A stretch of DNA of 64,000 bases from JANWXR01 sp964608265 (GCA_964608265.1 CAZSNP010000010.1:1-64000), one strand, 5' to 3'. Counted from the stretch's first letter, positions 9,857 to 19,048 are shown. Numbers and translations are program-made. Notes: generated by a model not told the origin, from the sequence alone.

Positions 9857-10330
9857 ATGAGCACCCACCACATCTCACTCACCATCAACGGGCAAAAGCA
9901 TGCAGCCGAAGTTCCCGCCCGGCTGCTGCTCGTCCACTTTCTCCGCGACACGCTGGGCATGACCGGCACACATATCGGCTGCGACACTACATCCTGCGGA
10001 GCGTGTACGGTTCATCTCAACGGCAAGCCGGTGAAGAGCTGTACGGTGCTGGCCGTGCAAGCCAGCGGCGCGGCGATCACGACTGTCGAGGGGCTGGCGC
10101 AGAACGGCTCGTTGCATCCCATTCAGGAAGGCTTCCATCAATGCCACGCGCTCCAGTGCGGCTTCTGCACGCCGGGCATGATGATGACGGCCTCGGCCTT
10201 CCTCAAAGAGAACCCCAGCCCGACCGAGGATGAAATCCGCTGGGCGATCTCCGGCAACCTGTGCCGCTGCACGGGCTACAACAACATCGTCAAGGCGGTG
10301 CAGTACGCGGCGGAAAAGCTAAAAGCGTAA
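9857..10330 (+). CDS. coxS: Aerobic carbon monoxide dehydrogenase, small ([2Fe-2S]) subunit
   Basis: The 157-residue protein carries both [2Fe-2S] sites of the molybdenum hydroxylase small subunit. The plant-ferredoxin-type site uses Cys42, Cys47, Cys50 and Cys62. The helical-domain site uses Cys101, Cys104, Cys136 and Cys138, in CGFCTPGM and LCRCTGYNNI. It wires the molybdenum site of CoxL to the FAD of CoxM. GAGGAG upstream supports the ATG. Length and motif spacing are normal for CoxS, and it sits between coxM and coxL. Confidence 0.95.
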   Translation: MSTHHISLTINGQKHAAEVPARLLLVHFLRDTLGMTGTHIGCDTTSCGACTVHLNGKPVKSCTVLAVQASGAAITTVEGLAQNGSLHPIQEGFHQCHALQCGFCTPGMMMTASAFLKENPSPTEDEIRWAISGNLCRCTGYNNIVKAVQYAAEKLKA

Positions 10331-10360
10331 TTGGTCATTGGTAATTACCGATAACCAATT
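10328..10360. repeat. Word-type inverted repeat (AATTGGT / ACCAATT)
   Basis: Directly after the coxS stop, TAATTGGTCATTGGTAATT is followed by ACCGATAACCAATTA. The arms AATTGGT (10329-10335) and ACCAATT (10354-10360) are perfect complements. The array is much more A+T-rich than the genes beside it. Confidence 0.75.
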
Positions 10361-10378
10361 ACTGATTTGGAGGAAGCG

Positions 10379-12727
10379 ATGCCCGAAATCAACGGCCTCG
10401 GCCACTCGATGAAGCGCAAGGAAGATGCGCGGTTCATTCAGGGCAAAGGCAATTACATTGATGACATCAACCTGCCGGGCCAACTGTGGCTCGACATCGT
10501 CCGCAGCCCGTATGCGCACGCGCGGATCAAGAAGATCGACACCTCGAAGGCGGCGAAGATCCCGGGCGTGCTCGGCTTCGTCACCGGCAAGGATCTGGAG
10601 AAGTACAACCTGCACTGGATGCCGACGTTGATGAGCGACCGGCAGATGGTGCTGCCGACCGACACGGTGAAGTATCAGGCGCAGGAAGTGGTGGCTGTCA
10701 TCGCCACCGACCGCTACACCGCCGCCGACGGCGTGGCCGCGGTCGAGGTCGAATATGAGCCGCTGCCGGTCGTGGTGGACCCGAAGAAGGCGCTCGAACC
10801 CGGCGCGACGCGGGTGCGCGACGACAAAGACAGCAACAAAATCTGGCACTGGGAAGTCGGCGACCGCGACGGAACCGAGGCGGCCTTTGCGCAGGCGGCC
10901 ACCGTCGTGCGCGAGCAAATCTACATCCCCCGCATCCACGTCGCCTCGATCGAGACTTGCGGCTGCCTCGCGCACTGGGACGGCGTGAACAAGCACCTCA
11001 CATTGTGGATGACGACGCAGGCCCCGCACGCCATCCGCACCGTGCTGGCGCTGGTGGCCGGGCACGTCGGCCTGTCGGAGGAGAACATCCGCGTGATCTC
11101 GCCCGACATCGGCGGCGGGTTCGGCGGCAAGGTGCCGGTGTATCCGGGCTACGTCATCGCCGTGGCGGCCTCGGTGCTGCTCGGCAAGCCGGTGAAGTGG
11201 ATCGAGGATCGCAGCGAAAACCTGCAGGCCGATTCGTTCGCCCGCGACTATCACATCGACGCCGAGCTGGCCTCGGACGCGAACGGCCGCCTCACGGCGA
11301 TGCGGATGCGGACGATCGCCGACCACGGCTACTCGGATGCGCAGGCCGCGCCGAGCAAGTTCCCCGCCGGCCTGATGCACATCGCCACCGGCTCGTATGA
11401 TTTTGCCAGGGCGCACATGACGGTGGACGCCGCCTACACCAACAAGCCGCCGGGCGGCGTGGCGTACCGCTGCTCCTTCCGCGTCACCGAGGCCGTGCAT
11501 GCCATCGAGCGGATGGTGGACATCCTCGCCCACGAGCGCGGCGAAGACCCGGCGGCCTTCCGCATGAAGAACTTCATCAAGCCCGAGCAGTTCCCGTACA
11601 TGTCGGCGCTGGGCTGGGAGTACGACAGCGGCGACTATCACACAGCCCTCAAGCTGGCGATGCAGATGATCGGCTATGAGGCGCTGCGGAGCGAACAGGC
11701 CGAGAAGCGGGCGCGCGGCGAGTTGATGGGCATCGGCCTCTCCTCGTTCACCGAGATCGTCGGCGCCGGCCCCGCCCACCAGTTCGACATCCTCGGCATC
11801 AAGATGTTCGACTCGTGCGAGCTGCGCATCCACCCGACCGGCAAGGCCATCGCCCGCTTCGGCACCAAGTCGCAGGGACAGGGCCACGAGACGACGTACG
11901 CGCAGATCATCGCGCAGGAACTCGGCATCCCGGCGGAGAACATCAAGGTTGAAGAGGGCGATACGGATACCGCGCCGTACGGCCTCGGCACGTATGCCAG
12001 CCGCAGCACGCCGACCGCGGGAGCCGCGGCCGCCATCGCCGCGCGCAAGCTGCGCGATAAAGCACGCAGGATCGCCGCCTACCTGCTCGAAGCCGCCGAG
12101 GAAGATCTGGTGTGGGCGACCGACCGCTTCCACGTCAAAGGCTCGCCGGACAAAGCCAAGACGATTCAGGAACTGGTCTTCGCTGCGTACACCAATCACC
12201 CGCCGGATGTCGAAGCCGGGATGGAGACCGTCCATTACTATAATCCACCGAACCTGACCTACCCGTTCGGTTCGTACATCTGCGTGGTGGATATTGATCG
12301 CGGCACCGGGCAGGTGAAGGTGCGGCGCTTCGTGGCGGTGGATGACTGCGGCACGCGCATCAACCCGATGATCGTCGAGGGCCAGATTCACGGCGGGCTG
12401 ACGATGGGCTTCGCGCCGGCGATGATGGAGGAGATGCAGTACGACGCGAACGGCAACCTGTACGGCGGCACGTTCATGGACTACATGGTGCCGACCGCGG
12501 TCGAGTCGCCGAAATGGGAAGTGGGCGAGACCACGACGCCCTCGCCGCATCATCCCATCGGCGCGAAGGGCGTGGGCGAGTCGCCGACCGTCGGCGCGCC
12601 GCCCGCCTTCGCCAACGCGGTGGTGGATGCGTTGTGGCACCTCGGCGTGCGGCACATTGACATCCCCATCACCGCGCCGAAGGTGTATGCGCTGTTGAAG
12701 AAGCACGGGGCGGCGCTGGAAGAGTAG
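10379..12727 (+). CDS. coxL: Aerobic carbon monoxide dehydrogenase, large (Mo/Cu) subunit, form I
   Basis: The 782-residue protein is the catalytic subunit that oxidises CO to CO2. The active-site loop AYRCSFR at residues 362-368 is the signature of form I enzymes; Cys365 is the expected ligand of the copper ion bridged to molybdenum. DIGGGFGGK and, near the C-terminus, GAKGVGES with the conserved Glu734 complete the molybdopterin-cytosine-dinucleotide site. I chose the ATG at 10379 because GGAGG lies six bases upstream; a TTG at 10367 is inside that site. Length fits known CoxL (about 800 residues). With coxM and coxS it should form the usual (LMS)2 complex on the inner face of the membrane. 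Confidence 0.95.
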   Translation: MPEINGLGHSMKRKEDARFIQGKGNYIDDINLPGQLWLDIVRSPYAHARIKKIDTSKAAKIPGVLGFVTGKDLEKYNLHWMPTLMSDRQMVLPTDTVKYQAQEVVAVIATDRYTAADGVAAVEVEYEPLPVVVDPKKALEPGATRVRDDKDSNKIWHWEVGDRDGTEAAFAQAATVVREQIYIPRIHVASIETCGCLAHWDGVNKHLTLWMTTQAPHAIRTVLALVAGHVGLSEENIRVISPDIGGGFGGKVPVYPGYVIAVAASVLLGKPVKWIEDRSENLQADSFARDYHIDAELASDANGRLTAMRMRTIADHGYSDAQAAPSKFPAGLMHIATGSYDFARAHMTVDAAYTNKPPGGVAYRCSFRVTEAVHAIERMVDILAHERGEDPAAFRMKNFIKPEQFPYMSALGWEYDSGDYHTALKLAMQMIGYEALRSEQAEKRARGELMGIGLSSFTEIVGAGPAHQFDILGIKMFDSCELRIHPTGKAIARFGTKSQGQGHETTYAQIIAQELGIPAENIKVEEGDTDTAPYGLGTYASRSTPTAGAAAAIAARKLRDKARRIAAYLLEAAEEDLVWATDRFHVKGSPDKAKTIQELVFAAYTNHPPDVEAGMETVHYYNPPNLTYPFGSYICVVDIDRGTGQVKVRRFVAVDDCGTRINPMIVEGQIHGGLTMGFAPAMMEEMQYDANGNLYGGTFMDYMVPTAVESPKWEVGETTTPSPHHPIGAKGVGESPTVGAPPAFANAVVDALWHLGVRHIDIPITAPKVYALLKKHGAALEE

Positions 12728-12735
12728 AACTTTTC

Positions 12736-12800
12736 GCCACCGAGACACGGAGACACAGAGTTGAATAAAACCGCTCCCCGTGTCTCCGTGTCTCTGTGGC
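12736..12800. repeat. Word-type inverted repeat (ACACGGAGACAC / GTGTCTCCGTGT)
   Basis: The arm 12736-12760 (core CGAGACACGGAGACAC) is complemented almost perfectly by 12776-12800. It starts nine bases after the coxL stop and ends at the beginning of the next gene, leaving little room for an ordinary ribosome-binding site. As a long hairpin it could limit read-through or protect the coxMSL transcript. Confidence 0.8.
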
Positions 12801-12813
12801 CCTCGCCTCTGCC

Positions 12814-13884
12814 ATGTTGAGCGACTATCTTTCGCGTGCCCACCGCCTCGCTGCCGCTGGCCAGCCGTTTGTGATTGCGACGGTGGTGCGCGCCGAGGCG
12901 CCGACCTCTGCCAAGGCGGGGGCGAAGGCGATCGTGACGGCGGACGGCGTGCTCGAGGGGTGGGTGGGGGGCAGTTGCACGCAGCCGGCCGTCGTGCGCG
13001 AGTCGCTCAGGGCCCTGGCCGATGGGCAGCCGCGCTTCCTGCGCATGTGCCCGCCGGAGCGGATGAAGGGCAATGAGCCGGGCATCACCGAGGTGGTGCT
13101 GGCCTGCATCAGCGGCGGCACGCTGGAGATTTACCTCGAGCCGCACCTGCCCGCGCCGCATCTCCTCGCGGTCGGGCATCTGCCTGTGGTCGAGGCGTTG
13201 ACGGCACTGGCGAAAGCTATGAACTACTCGGTCACGGTGGCCGGTGAAAACGCCACCCGCGAACGCTTTCCCCACGCCGACCGTGTGGCCGAGTTCGACG
13301 CTGCCCAACTCACCTTCACGCCGCAGACCTGCGTCGTCGTCGCCTCGCACGGCAATTACGACGAGCCGGCGCTCGAAGCCGCGCTGCGGAGCGAGGCGGC
13401 CTATGTTGCCCTCATCGCCAGCAGGAAACGCCGCGATGCGGTGCTCGACTATCTGCGCGGCTCCGGCCTCACCGAGGCGCAACTCGCGCGGCTGCGCTGC
13501 CCGGCCGGCCTCGACTTCGGCGCGGTCACGCCCGAGGAGATCGCGTTGAGCGTGCTGGCGGAGATTGTGCAGTTGAGGCGGAGGGGCAAGCCGCAGGTTG
13601 AAGGTTCGCCGGTTCGGCCTGTCGGCGTTCAAACGTCCGACCTTCAACCTTCAACCCCTCCACTGCCCGACTCCATCCTCGCCATGCGCGCTTCGGCGCA
13701 AACGGTGACCGCCGGGGCCGGCGAAGCCGTGGACCCGGTGTGTCACATGCTGGTCGAGATCGCCACCGCGAAGTGGAAATCGGAATACAACGGCCAGTGG
13801 TATTATTTCTGCGCGCCGGGTTGCCAGCGGACGTTTGACAAAAACCCGGAGCCATTCGTAGAGGCAATAGCCAATAACGAATAA
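12814..13884 (+). CDS. XdhC/CoxI-family cofactor maturation protein fused to a YHS domain
   Basis: Residues 1-255 (356 in total) are an XdhC-type protein: an N-terminal segment with GGSCTQPAVV and a C-terminal Rossmann-like half ending in GAVTPEEIALSVLAEIV. XdhC/CoxI/CoxF proteins bind the molybdenum cofactor and help deliver or sulphurate it for molybdenum hydroxylases. From about residue 305 a YHS domain follows (DPVCHM ... WYYFCAPGCQRTF), with cysteines that could bind a metal. The linker between them is encoded by an inverted repeat. The ATG at 12814 is my choice; GTG at 12796 lies in the upstream repeat. Its place between coxL and coxG points to CoxL maturation; a copper role for YHS is speculation. 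Confidence 0.85.
   Translation: MLSDYLSRAHRLAAAGQPFVIATVVRAEAPTSAKAGAKAIVTADGVLEGWVGGSCTQPAVVRESLRALADGQPRFLRMCPPERMKGNEPGITEVVLACISGGTLEIYLEPHLPAPHLLAVGHLPVVEALTALAKAMNYSVTVAGENATRERFPHADRVAEFDAAQLTFTPQTCVVVASHGNYDEPALEAALRSEAAYVALIASRKRRDAVLDYLRGSGLTEAQLARLRCPAGLDFGAVTPEEIALSVLAEIVQLRRRGKPQVEGSPVRPVGVQTSDLQPSTPPLPDSILAMRASAQTVTAGAGEAVDPVCHMLVEIATAKWKSEYNGQWYYFCAPGCQRTFDKNPEPFVEAIANNE
13595..13650. repeat. Inverted repeat encoding the XdhC-YHS linker
   Basis: AGGTTGAAGGT at 13595-13605 and ACCTTCAACCT at 13640-13650 are perfect 11-base complements inside the reading frame. They encode linker residues of about 261-279. The array has the same style as the intergenic word repeats nearby. Confidence 0.8.
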
Positions 13885-13903
13885 CAGGTTATTGGTTATT
13901 CGT
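13866..13903. repeat. Word-type inverted repeat (CCAATAACGAATAAC / GTTATTGGTTATTCG)
   Basis: The left arm overlaps the end of the XdhC-YHS gene and encodes its last residues (IANNE). The right arm fills the gap up to the coxG ribosome-binding site GGAGG. TTATTGG and TTATTCG are the repeated words. Confidence 0.75.
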
Positions 13904-13917
13904 AAGTGGAGGATTTC

Positions 13918-14358
13918 ATGCAACTCTCCGGCGAATCCGTCATCAAAGCCCCGCGCGAGAAAGTGTGGGATTTTCTGACCGATCCCGAAAAGGTGGCTTC
14001 GTGCGCGCCCGGCGTGGAGAAGGTGGAGGTGGTGGAGGCGGGCAGGAGATTCAAGGCGACCGCCGGCGTGGGCTTTGGCGCGGTCAAGGCCAGGTTCGCG
14101 GGCGACGCGGAGTTCGTGGAGCTCGATGCCCCGAACCGCGCCGTCATCAAGGCGCACGGCAACGCGCCCGGCACGGCGGTGGATGTGAAGGCCGAGATGA
14201 CCCTGGGCGACGCCGAGGGCGGCACGCAGATGAAGTGGTCGGCCGATATCGTCATCGTCGGCCAGCTCGCCAGCCTGGCCGCGCGCATGATGGGCCCGGT
14301 GAGCCAGAAGCTCACCGAGCAGTTCTTCGAGGCGATGAAGAAGAGGATCGAACAGTAA
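13918..14358 (+). CDS. coxG: CoxG-family SRPBCC protein
   Basis: The 146-residue protein belongs to the CoxG/SRPBCC (START-like) family: an N-terminal SVIKAPREKVWDFLTDPEKVASCAPGV pattern, an amphipathic beta-sheet cavity, and a C-terminal helix (QKLTEQFFEAMKKRIEQ). CoxG helps anchor or recruit CO dehydrogenase to the membrane in studied bacteria and has been linked to quinone handling. The length is that of a minimal CoxG domain without the long C-terminal tail found in some homologues. GGAGG lies just upstream of the chosen ATG; GTG at 13906 would include that site. It ends the first half of the cox locus, facing the convergent subtilase. Confidence 0.9.
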   Translation: MQLSGESVIKAPREKVWDFLTDPEKVASCAPGVEKVEVVEAGRRFKATAGVGFGAVKARFAGDAEFVELDAPNRAVIKAHGNAPGTAVDVKAEMTLGDAEGGTQMKWSADIVIVGQLASLAARMMGPVSQKLTEQFFEAMKKRIEQ

Positions 14359-14377
14359 CGGCCCTCGACCCCAAACG

Positions 14378-14416
14378 AACGCGGCGATGAGTTCGCTCAT
14401 CGCCGCGTTTGTTTTT
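14378..14416 (+). terminator. Rho-independent terminator after coxG
   Basis: A stem pairs 14378-14391 (AACGCGGCGATGAG) with 14396-14409 around a TTCG tetraloop, followed by TGTTTTT. It lies between coxG and the convergent subtilase gene. Confidence 0.88.
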
Positions 14417-14439
14417 CCGCGCCGGCAGAGCCGTGCGCG

Positions 14440-17400
14440 CTATCGACTCAGTCGTGCGAGCGCCGCCACCGCATCGCCGCTGCCCGCCTCGGCCTGCGCC
14501 ATCACCTGCGCGAACGGCGTGTCGCCCAGGCCGTCCCCATCCGTATCCACCGCGTCGGTGTAGCCAATCGCGCCGCTGGCGAAGTTGAGCCAGGCCGCGA
14601 GCAGCTCGCGCGGTGCGCCCTCGGCCGCGAGGATGCGCGTCGCGTCCGTCATCGTCAGGGTGTCGAACGTCGCGCTCATGTGCCGCACCACGCCGAGCTC
14701 GCCGGCCAGCGACTCATCCGCCGCCCCGGCACGGAAGCGTTCGAGCCATTCCGCTGCGCTCAGCGCGTGCGCGCTCGTTCCGGTGATGATCACATCGAGG
14801 CTGTCCGTGCCCTCGCCGGCGTCGTCATCGCTCACCCGCAGCGTGATGACGAAGTGACAAGGCGTGTACATTAACCGCGTCTGTTCGTCGCTCACCGCGC
14901 GCGGCTGGATGCTCGGGCTGAGGTAGGGATCGGGGCTGGGTGGGTTGACGAGCGACGTGCTGACCACATTCGGGAACAGCACGAACTCGTCGGCGATCCA
15001 GTCCCAGCTGAAGTGCAGGTCGTCGCTGCCGGGGTCGGTGGCGTCGGCGTGGAAGGTGACGGTATCGCCGACGTTGGTGATGAGGGTGGGCACACCGCCA
15101 ATGAGCACCGCGCCGCTCTTGTCGAGGTTGGCGTTCGGGTCAGCGTTGTGCACGAACACCGCCGTGTTCTCGCACACGGTTACATCATCGTCCTGCCCGC
15201 ACACGCGGATGCCGTACACGCCGTTGTCGCCGTACGTGTGCGAGACGTTGAAGGTCAGTGTCGCATCCGGTCGCACGTTTTCGAGCACACCCGCGATGGG
15301 TTGCACCGGCGAGCCGTCGCCCCAGTCAATGGTGGCCGCGAGCGGGTCGAGCCAGCCCGGGTCACTCACCACGCCGTTCACGGTCAGCGGCGAGTTCTCA
15401 TCCGCCGGGAGGCTGCCGAGCGTGAGGTCGGGCGCGGCGTTGGCGACCGTGACGGTGGCGGTGTCGGTATCGAACGCGCCGTCGGGGTCGGTGACGCGCA
15501 GCCGCACGGTGAACGACCCATCCTGCCCCACACGGTCAAAGGCCGGCGCGCAGTTGTTGAGCACCTCGAACGTGCCGTTGTTATCCATATCCCAATCGCA
15601 TACCAGTGGGTCGCCATCCGGGTCGCTCGAACCGGCGGCGCTCAGCGCCACGTTTGTGCCCTCGATGGTGGCGTACGGCCCGCCGGCCTCGGCCAGCGGC
15701 GGCCGGTTGTCCGGGGCGCCATCGGTCGGGGTGATGAGGGTGTAGGCCTGCGGCCCTGACGGGACTGCATCGCCGATCACGCGCACCGTCCACGTGCCGG
15801 CCTTCGCCGCGCCGATCACCATCTCGACGACGTTGACGTTGTCATCACCATTCGTCGCCACGTTACCGGGCGCGGCGGGATTGAGGAGGAAGGGCTGAAA
15901 GACGATGCCATCCGGATCCGCGAGCCGCAGGTCGAGGTTGTTGATGAGGGTGGTCGCGGCCAGCCGGGTGGCGGGCGGGTCGCTCCAGGCCAGCGTCACG
16001 CGCACCGGCCCGCTGCCAGCGGAGTTGAAGGTGAAGAAATCGGTCGCGCCGTTGCCCACATCCTCCACGTGAATGAGGTCGGCGGTGTCGTCGGCCCGCA
16101 CCAAATCCACCGCCGCGCGCGCGTTGAACGCGCCCCATCCGAACTGATAATCCGGCCCGGCGTTGCCGAGGTCGGTGGCGGTGTGGGCGTAGAGGGCCTT
16201 GACGGTGTGCGGCAGCGGGCGTGAGCCGGCCCCGCGCGTGGTGCGCCATTGCTGGATGAGCAGCGCCGTGGCCCCGGCCACGATCGGCGTGGACATGCTC
16301 GTGCCGCACATGACGACGTACGAGTTGCGTGTCTCGCCGGCGTCAAGGTTGCCGTCGCCGTCCGCATCGTCGAAGGCGGGGGAGGTGATGCCGCCATCGC
16401 CGCCGTTCTGGCAGCCGGGCCCGACGATGTCGGGCTTGAGCCGGCCATCGTCGGTGGGGCCGAAGCTCGAGAAGCCGGTCATGCTGTTGTCGTTGGAATT
16501 GATCGCGCCGACGGCGATGGTGTTCTTGGCCGTGGCCGGCGAGCCGATAGTGCTGAACTGGCCGCAGGGCGCGCCGCCCTGCCGCTCGTTGCCCGCCGAC
16601 TCGAAGTAGATCAACTGCTGCCCGGCGATGCTGCCGCGCACGATCTGATCCAGCAGAATCGCGGCGTTGGCGTAATCGCCCAGTTGGCCGCACGGGAAGC
16701 CGTTGAGCACGACGTTGTTGCCCAGCGACATGGTCGCCAGATCGGTCCCATTGCCGAGGGCGGTGGTGAAGTTGGCGTTGATGTCGCCCGTATCGTCGTA
16801 GAAGGGATTGGCGCTGCCGGGGCTGCCGAACGATCGGATGTTGGCCGCCGGCGCGCTGCCCATCCACTGATTGGGTGTGCCGCCGTTCGCGTTGCCGATG
16901 CTGTCGTTGCCGTTGCTGTTCGCGCCGCTGCCGGCCGCCGAGCCGGAGACGTGGGTCGAGTGCTGGCGCACGTTCTCACCGGCTTCGGTCTGCAGCACGC
17001 GCCCGGCGAAATCGGGGTGGCCGTTGTCGAGGATGCCCGAGTCGTACACCAGCACCGTGACGCCTGTGCCGTTCAAACTATACGGGGCGATGCGCAGCGG
17101 CGTGACGTTGGCCGCCGGGGCCGCGCCGTCATTCAGCTCGCTCAGGGCCGGCTCGCGCGCGGCGACGTACTGCACCTTGTCCTCCTGGGCGAGCCGCGAG
17201 GCCTGGCCGGGCTGGAAGGCGGCGAGGATGGAGGGCACGCCGGGCGTGACGCCGAGGACTTCGCCGCCGAGCCGCCGCACTAACGCCTCGCCGTCGGCAA
17301 GGGTGATGTCGGCGTGCAGTTGCACCACGAGGGCTTCGCGGCCGTCCGGCAGGCGCGCCCATGCGCCCGCGTTACCCGCCGCCAGCGCCGGTTCGATCTT

Positions 17401-17910
17401 GTCGCCGGCCTGCAGCGGCCCGGCCCAGCGGATGGCTGTGATCGTCTGCAATTGCGGCACTTGCGCCGCGCTGCCCGAGACGATGTAGGCGTTGCCGGTG
17501 GCATACGAGAGCAACTCGAAACCATAGCGGGCCAGTTCCCCTCTCACCGCCGCATCGGGCAATGTGTAGAACTGAACGAGGAGGTGGGTGAGGTCGGGTG
17601 GGGGGGCGCCCCGGCTTCGGAAGATGAGGGGGAGGTAGAGCGTGTGGTCGCCGACGGCGGCTTGCGGCGCGCCGGCCTGCGGGCTGGCGGCGGCCGTCAT
17701 CAGACTCGCCAGTTCGGCGAAGCCCGGCTCGGGCGTAAACGTGCGTGATTTGAAGCGGATGGTGTATGGGCTGGGGTCAGCGGCGGCCGGCGTGGCCTGC
17801 TGCGCCGCCGTTATCGGAGCCGGAGTGACGGCCGCCGCGAGCAACAGGCTCACGCTCAGCCAAATGCGCCCGGCCCGGCCAGCCCAACGAGTGAGAGTCA
17901 ACGCCGTCAT
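14440..17910 (-). CDS. Secreted subtilisin-like (S8) serine protease with PKD-type domains
   Basis: This 1156-residue protein begins with a signal peptide (about residues 1-37). A long pro-region precedes an S8 catalytic domain with Asp290 (LVYDSG), His320 (HSTHVSG), Asn441 and Ser538 (GTSMSTP). Downstream are a jelly-roll-like region and PKD-type immunoglobulin-like repeats (AEAGGPYATIEGTNV ... SSDPDGDPLVCDWDMDNNG), then a short alpha-helical tail. An Asp-rich loop near 513-526 (DDADGDGNLDAGE) could bind calcium. The start is the ATG preceded by AGGAGG; a GTG lies one codon earlier. It probably acts outside the cell on proteins. It lies convergent to coxG and separates coxMSL-xdhC-coxG from coxDEF, with no evident functional link. 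Confidence 0.9.
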   Translation of the reverse strand: MTALTLTRWAGRAGRIWLSVSLLLAAAVTPAPITAAQQATPAAADPSPYTIRFKSRTFTPEPGFAELASLMTAAASPQAGAPQAAVGDHTLYLPLIFRSRGAPPPDLTHLLVQFYTLPDAAVRGELARYGFELLSYATGNAYIVSGSAAQVPQLQTITAIRWAGPLQAGDKIEPALAAGNAGAWARLPDGREALVVQLHADITLADGEALVRRLGGEVLGVTPGVPSILAAFQPGQASRLAQEDKVQYVAAREPALSELNDGAAPAANVTPLRIAPYSLNGTGVTVLVYDSGILDNGHPDFAGRVLQTEAGENVRQHSTHVSGSAAGSGANSNGNDSIGNANGGTPNQWMGSAPAANIRSFGSPGSANPFYDDTGDINANFTTALGNGTDLATMSLGNNVVLNGFPCGQLGDYANAAILLDQIVRGSIAGQQLIYFESAGNERQGGAPCGQFSTIGSPATAKNTIAVGAINSNDNSMTGFSSFGPTDDGRLKPDIVGPGCQNGGDGGITSPAFDDADGDGNLDAGETRNSYVVMCGTSMSTPIVAGATALLIQQWRTTRGAGSRPLPHTVKALYAHTATDLGNAGPDYQFGWGAFNARAAVDLVRADDTADLIHVEDVGNGATDFFTFNSAGSGPVRVTLAWSDPPATRLAATTLINNLDLRLADPDGIVFQPFLLNPAAPGNVATNGDDNVNVVEMVIGAAKAGTWTVRVIGDAVPSGPQAYTLITPTDGAPDNRPPLAEAGGPYATIEGTNVALSAAGSSDPDGDPLVCDWDMDNNGTFEVLNNCAPAFDRVGQDGSFTVRLRVTDPDGAFDTDTATVTVANAAPDLTLGSLPADENSPLTVNGVVSDPGWLDPLAATIDWGDGSPVQPIAGVLENVRPDATLTFNVSHTYGDNGVYGIRVCGQDDDVTVCENTAVFVHNADPNANLDKSGAVLIGGVPTLITNVGDTVTFHADATDPGSDDLHFSWDWIADEFVLFPNVVSTSLVNPPSPDPYLSPSIQPRAVSDEQTRLMYTPCHFVITLRVSDDDAGEGTDSLDVIITGTSAHALSAAEWLERFRAGAADESLAGELGVVRHMSATFDTLTMTDATRILAAEGAPRELLAAWLNFASGAIGYTDAVDTDGDGLGDTPFAQVMAQAEAGSGDAVAALARLSR

Positions 17911-18117
17911 CACACACCTCCTGCTGCTGACGTGTCAAGCAATGGGTTGATCAATTGAGACGTGCTGTATGGGAGCTTGCAACGCTCACCCCTGGTAGTG
18001 CCGCGTTGCCCGGCGCCATCATCCTATGACTTTCGCCCCTAACTTTCAAGAGGGAGTTTGTCGCGTTTCCGTCATCTCCGTAAACGCCAGGCCGGGCCGA
18101 TTTTGGCCGACGGCTGA

Positions 18118-18126
18118 TGATAGAAT
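18118..18126 (+). promoter_or_regulatory. Extended -10 promoter candidate for coxDEF
   Basis: TGATAGAAT is an extended -10 (TG, one base, TAGAAT). It lies about 32 bases before the chosen coxD start. No good -35 is visible, which extended -10 promoters tolerate. It would transcribe coxD-E-F independently of coxMSL. Confidence 0.5.
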
Positions 18127-18157
18127 CCGGGCCGATCACCCTGCGCGGGAGCTTACC

Positions 18158-19048
18158 TTGACTTACCACACAATTGACGACCTGCAGGCCGCCTTGCGCG
18201 CCCACAATTACATCGCCGACCGCGGGCTGACGACGGCGATCTACCTCGCCCTCAAACTGGGCCGCCCGCTGTTCCTCGAGGGCGAGGCGGGCGTGGGCAA
18301 GACCGAAATCGCCAAGGTGCTGTCGGCCCTGCTGGAGACGGAATTGATCCGTCTGCAATGTTACGAAGGTCTGGATGTGCACCACGCGGTGTACGAATGG
18401 AACTACACCCGGCAGATGTTGCACATGCGGCTGGCCGAGGCGCGTGGCGAGAAGGTGGCCGAGGCCGAGCTGTTCGGGCCGGAGTTTTTGCTCAAGCGCC
18501 CGCTGTTGCAGGCCATCGAGGACTCGCGTGAGAAAGCGCCGATCCTGCTGATCGATGAACTCGACCGCAGCGACGACGAGTTCGAGGCCTTTCTGCTCGA
18601 GGTGCTCTCCGACTTTCAGATCACCATCCCCGAACTCGGCACGCTCTCGGCCAAACACCGCCCGGTCGTCATCGTCACTTCCAACCGCACACGCGAGGTG
18701 CACGACGCGCTCAAACGCCGCTGCCTTTACCATTGGATCGAGTATCCGGCCTTTGAAAAAGAGCTGGCCATCATCTGCGCCAAGGTGCCGCAGGCCTCAG
18801 AGCAACTCGCGCGGCAGGTGACCAGGTTCGTGCAGGAACTGCGCCGCGCCGACCTGTACAAGTTGCCGGGCGTGGCCGAGACGCTCGACTGGACGACGGC
18901 GCTGGTGGCGCTCGATCAAAAGCAACTTGACCTCAGCATCGTCAACGAAACGCTCGGCGTGATCTTGAAATACCAGGACGATGTCGAGAAAGTGCGCGGC
19001 CAACAGGCGCAGGCCATCCTCGACATGATCCGCGCCGGGGCGGTGTAG
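18158..19048 (+). CDS. coxD: CoxD-type MoxR-like AAA+ ATPase
   Basis: The 296-residue product matches CoxD in length. It has Walker A GEAGVGKT (residues 42-49), Walker B LLIDELDR (130-137) and a sensor segment (VIVTSNRTREVHDALKRRC). In carboxydotrophs CoxD is needed, with CoxE and CoxF, to assemble the Mo-S-Cu centre of CoxL by inserting sulphur and copper. I chose TTG at 18158, preceded by GGGAG, because the protein then starts where the family does. An ATG at 18026 would add 44 unmatched residues and place the promoter-like element inside the gene. coxE follows after 14 bases. Confidence 0.9.
   Translation: MTYHTIDDLQAALRAHNYIADRGLTTAIYLALKLGRPLFLEGEAGVGKTEIAKVLSALLETELIRLQCYEGLDVHHAVYEWNYTRQMLHMRLAEARGEKVAEAELFGPEFLLKRPLLQAIEDSREKAPILLIDELDRSDDEFEAFLLEVLSDFQITIPELGTLSAKHRPVVIVTSNRTREVHDALKRRCLYHWIEYPAFEKELAIICAKVPQASEQLARQVTRFVQELRRADLYKLPGVAETLDWTTALVALDQKQLDLSIVNETLGVILKYQDDVEKVRGQQAQAILDMIRAGAV

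Noticed and set aside
10319..12748. Minus-strand open frame of 809 codons antisense to coxL
   Set aside because: coxL matches its family along the whole length. The antisense product is a His/Arg-rich shadow without a recognisable domain or ribosome-binding site.
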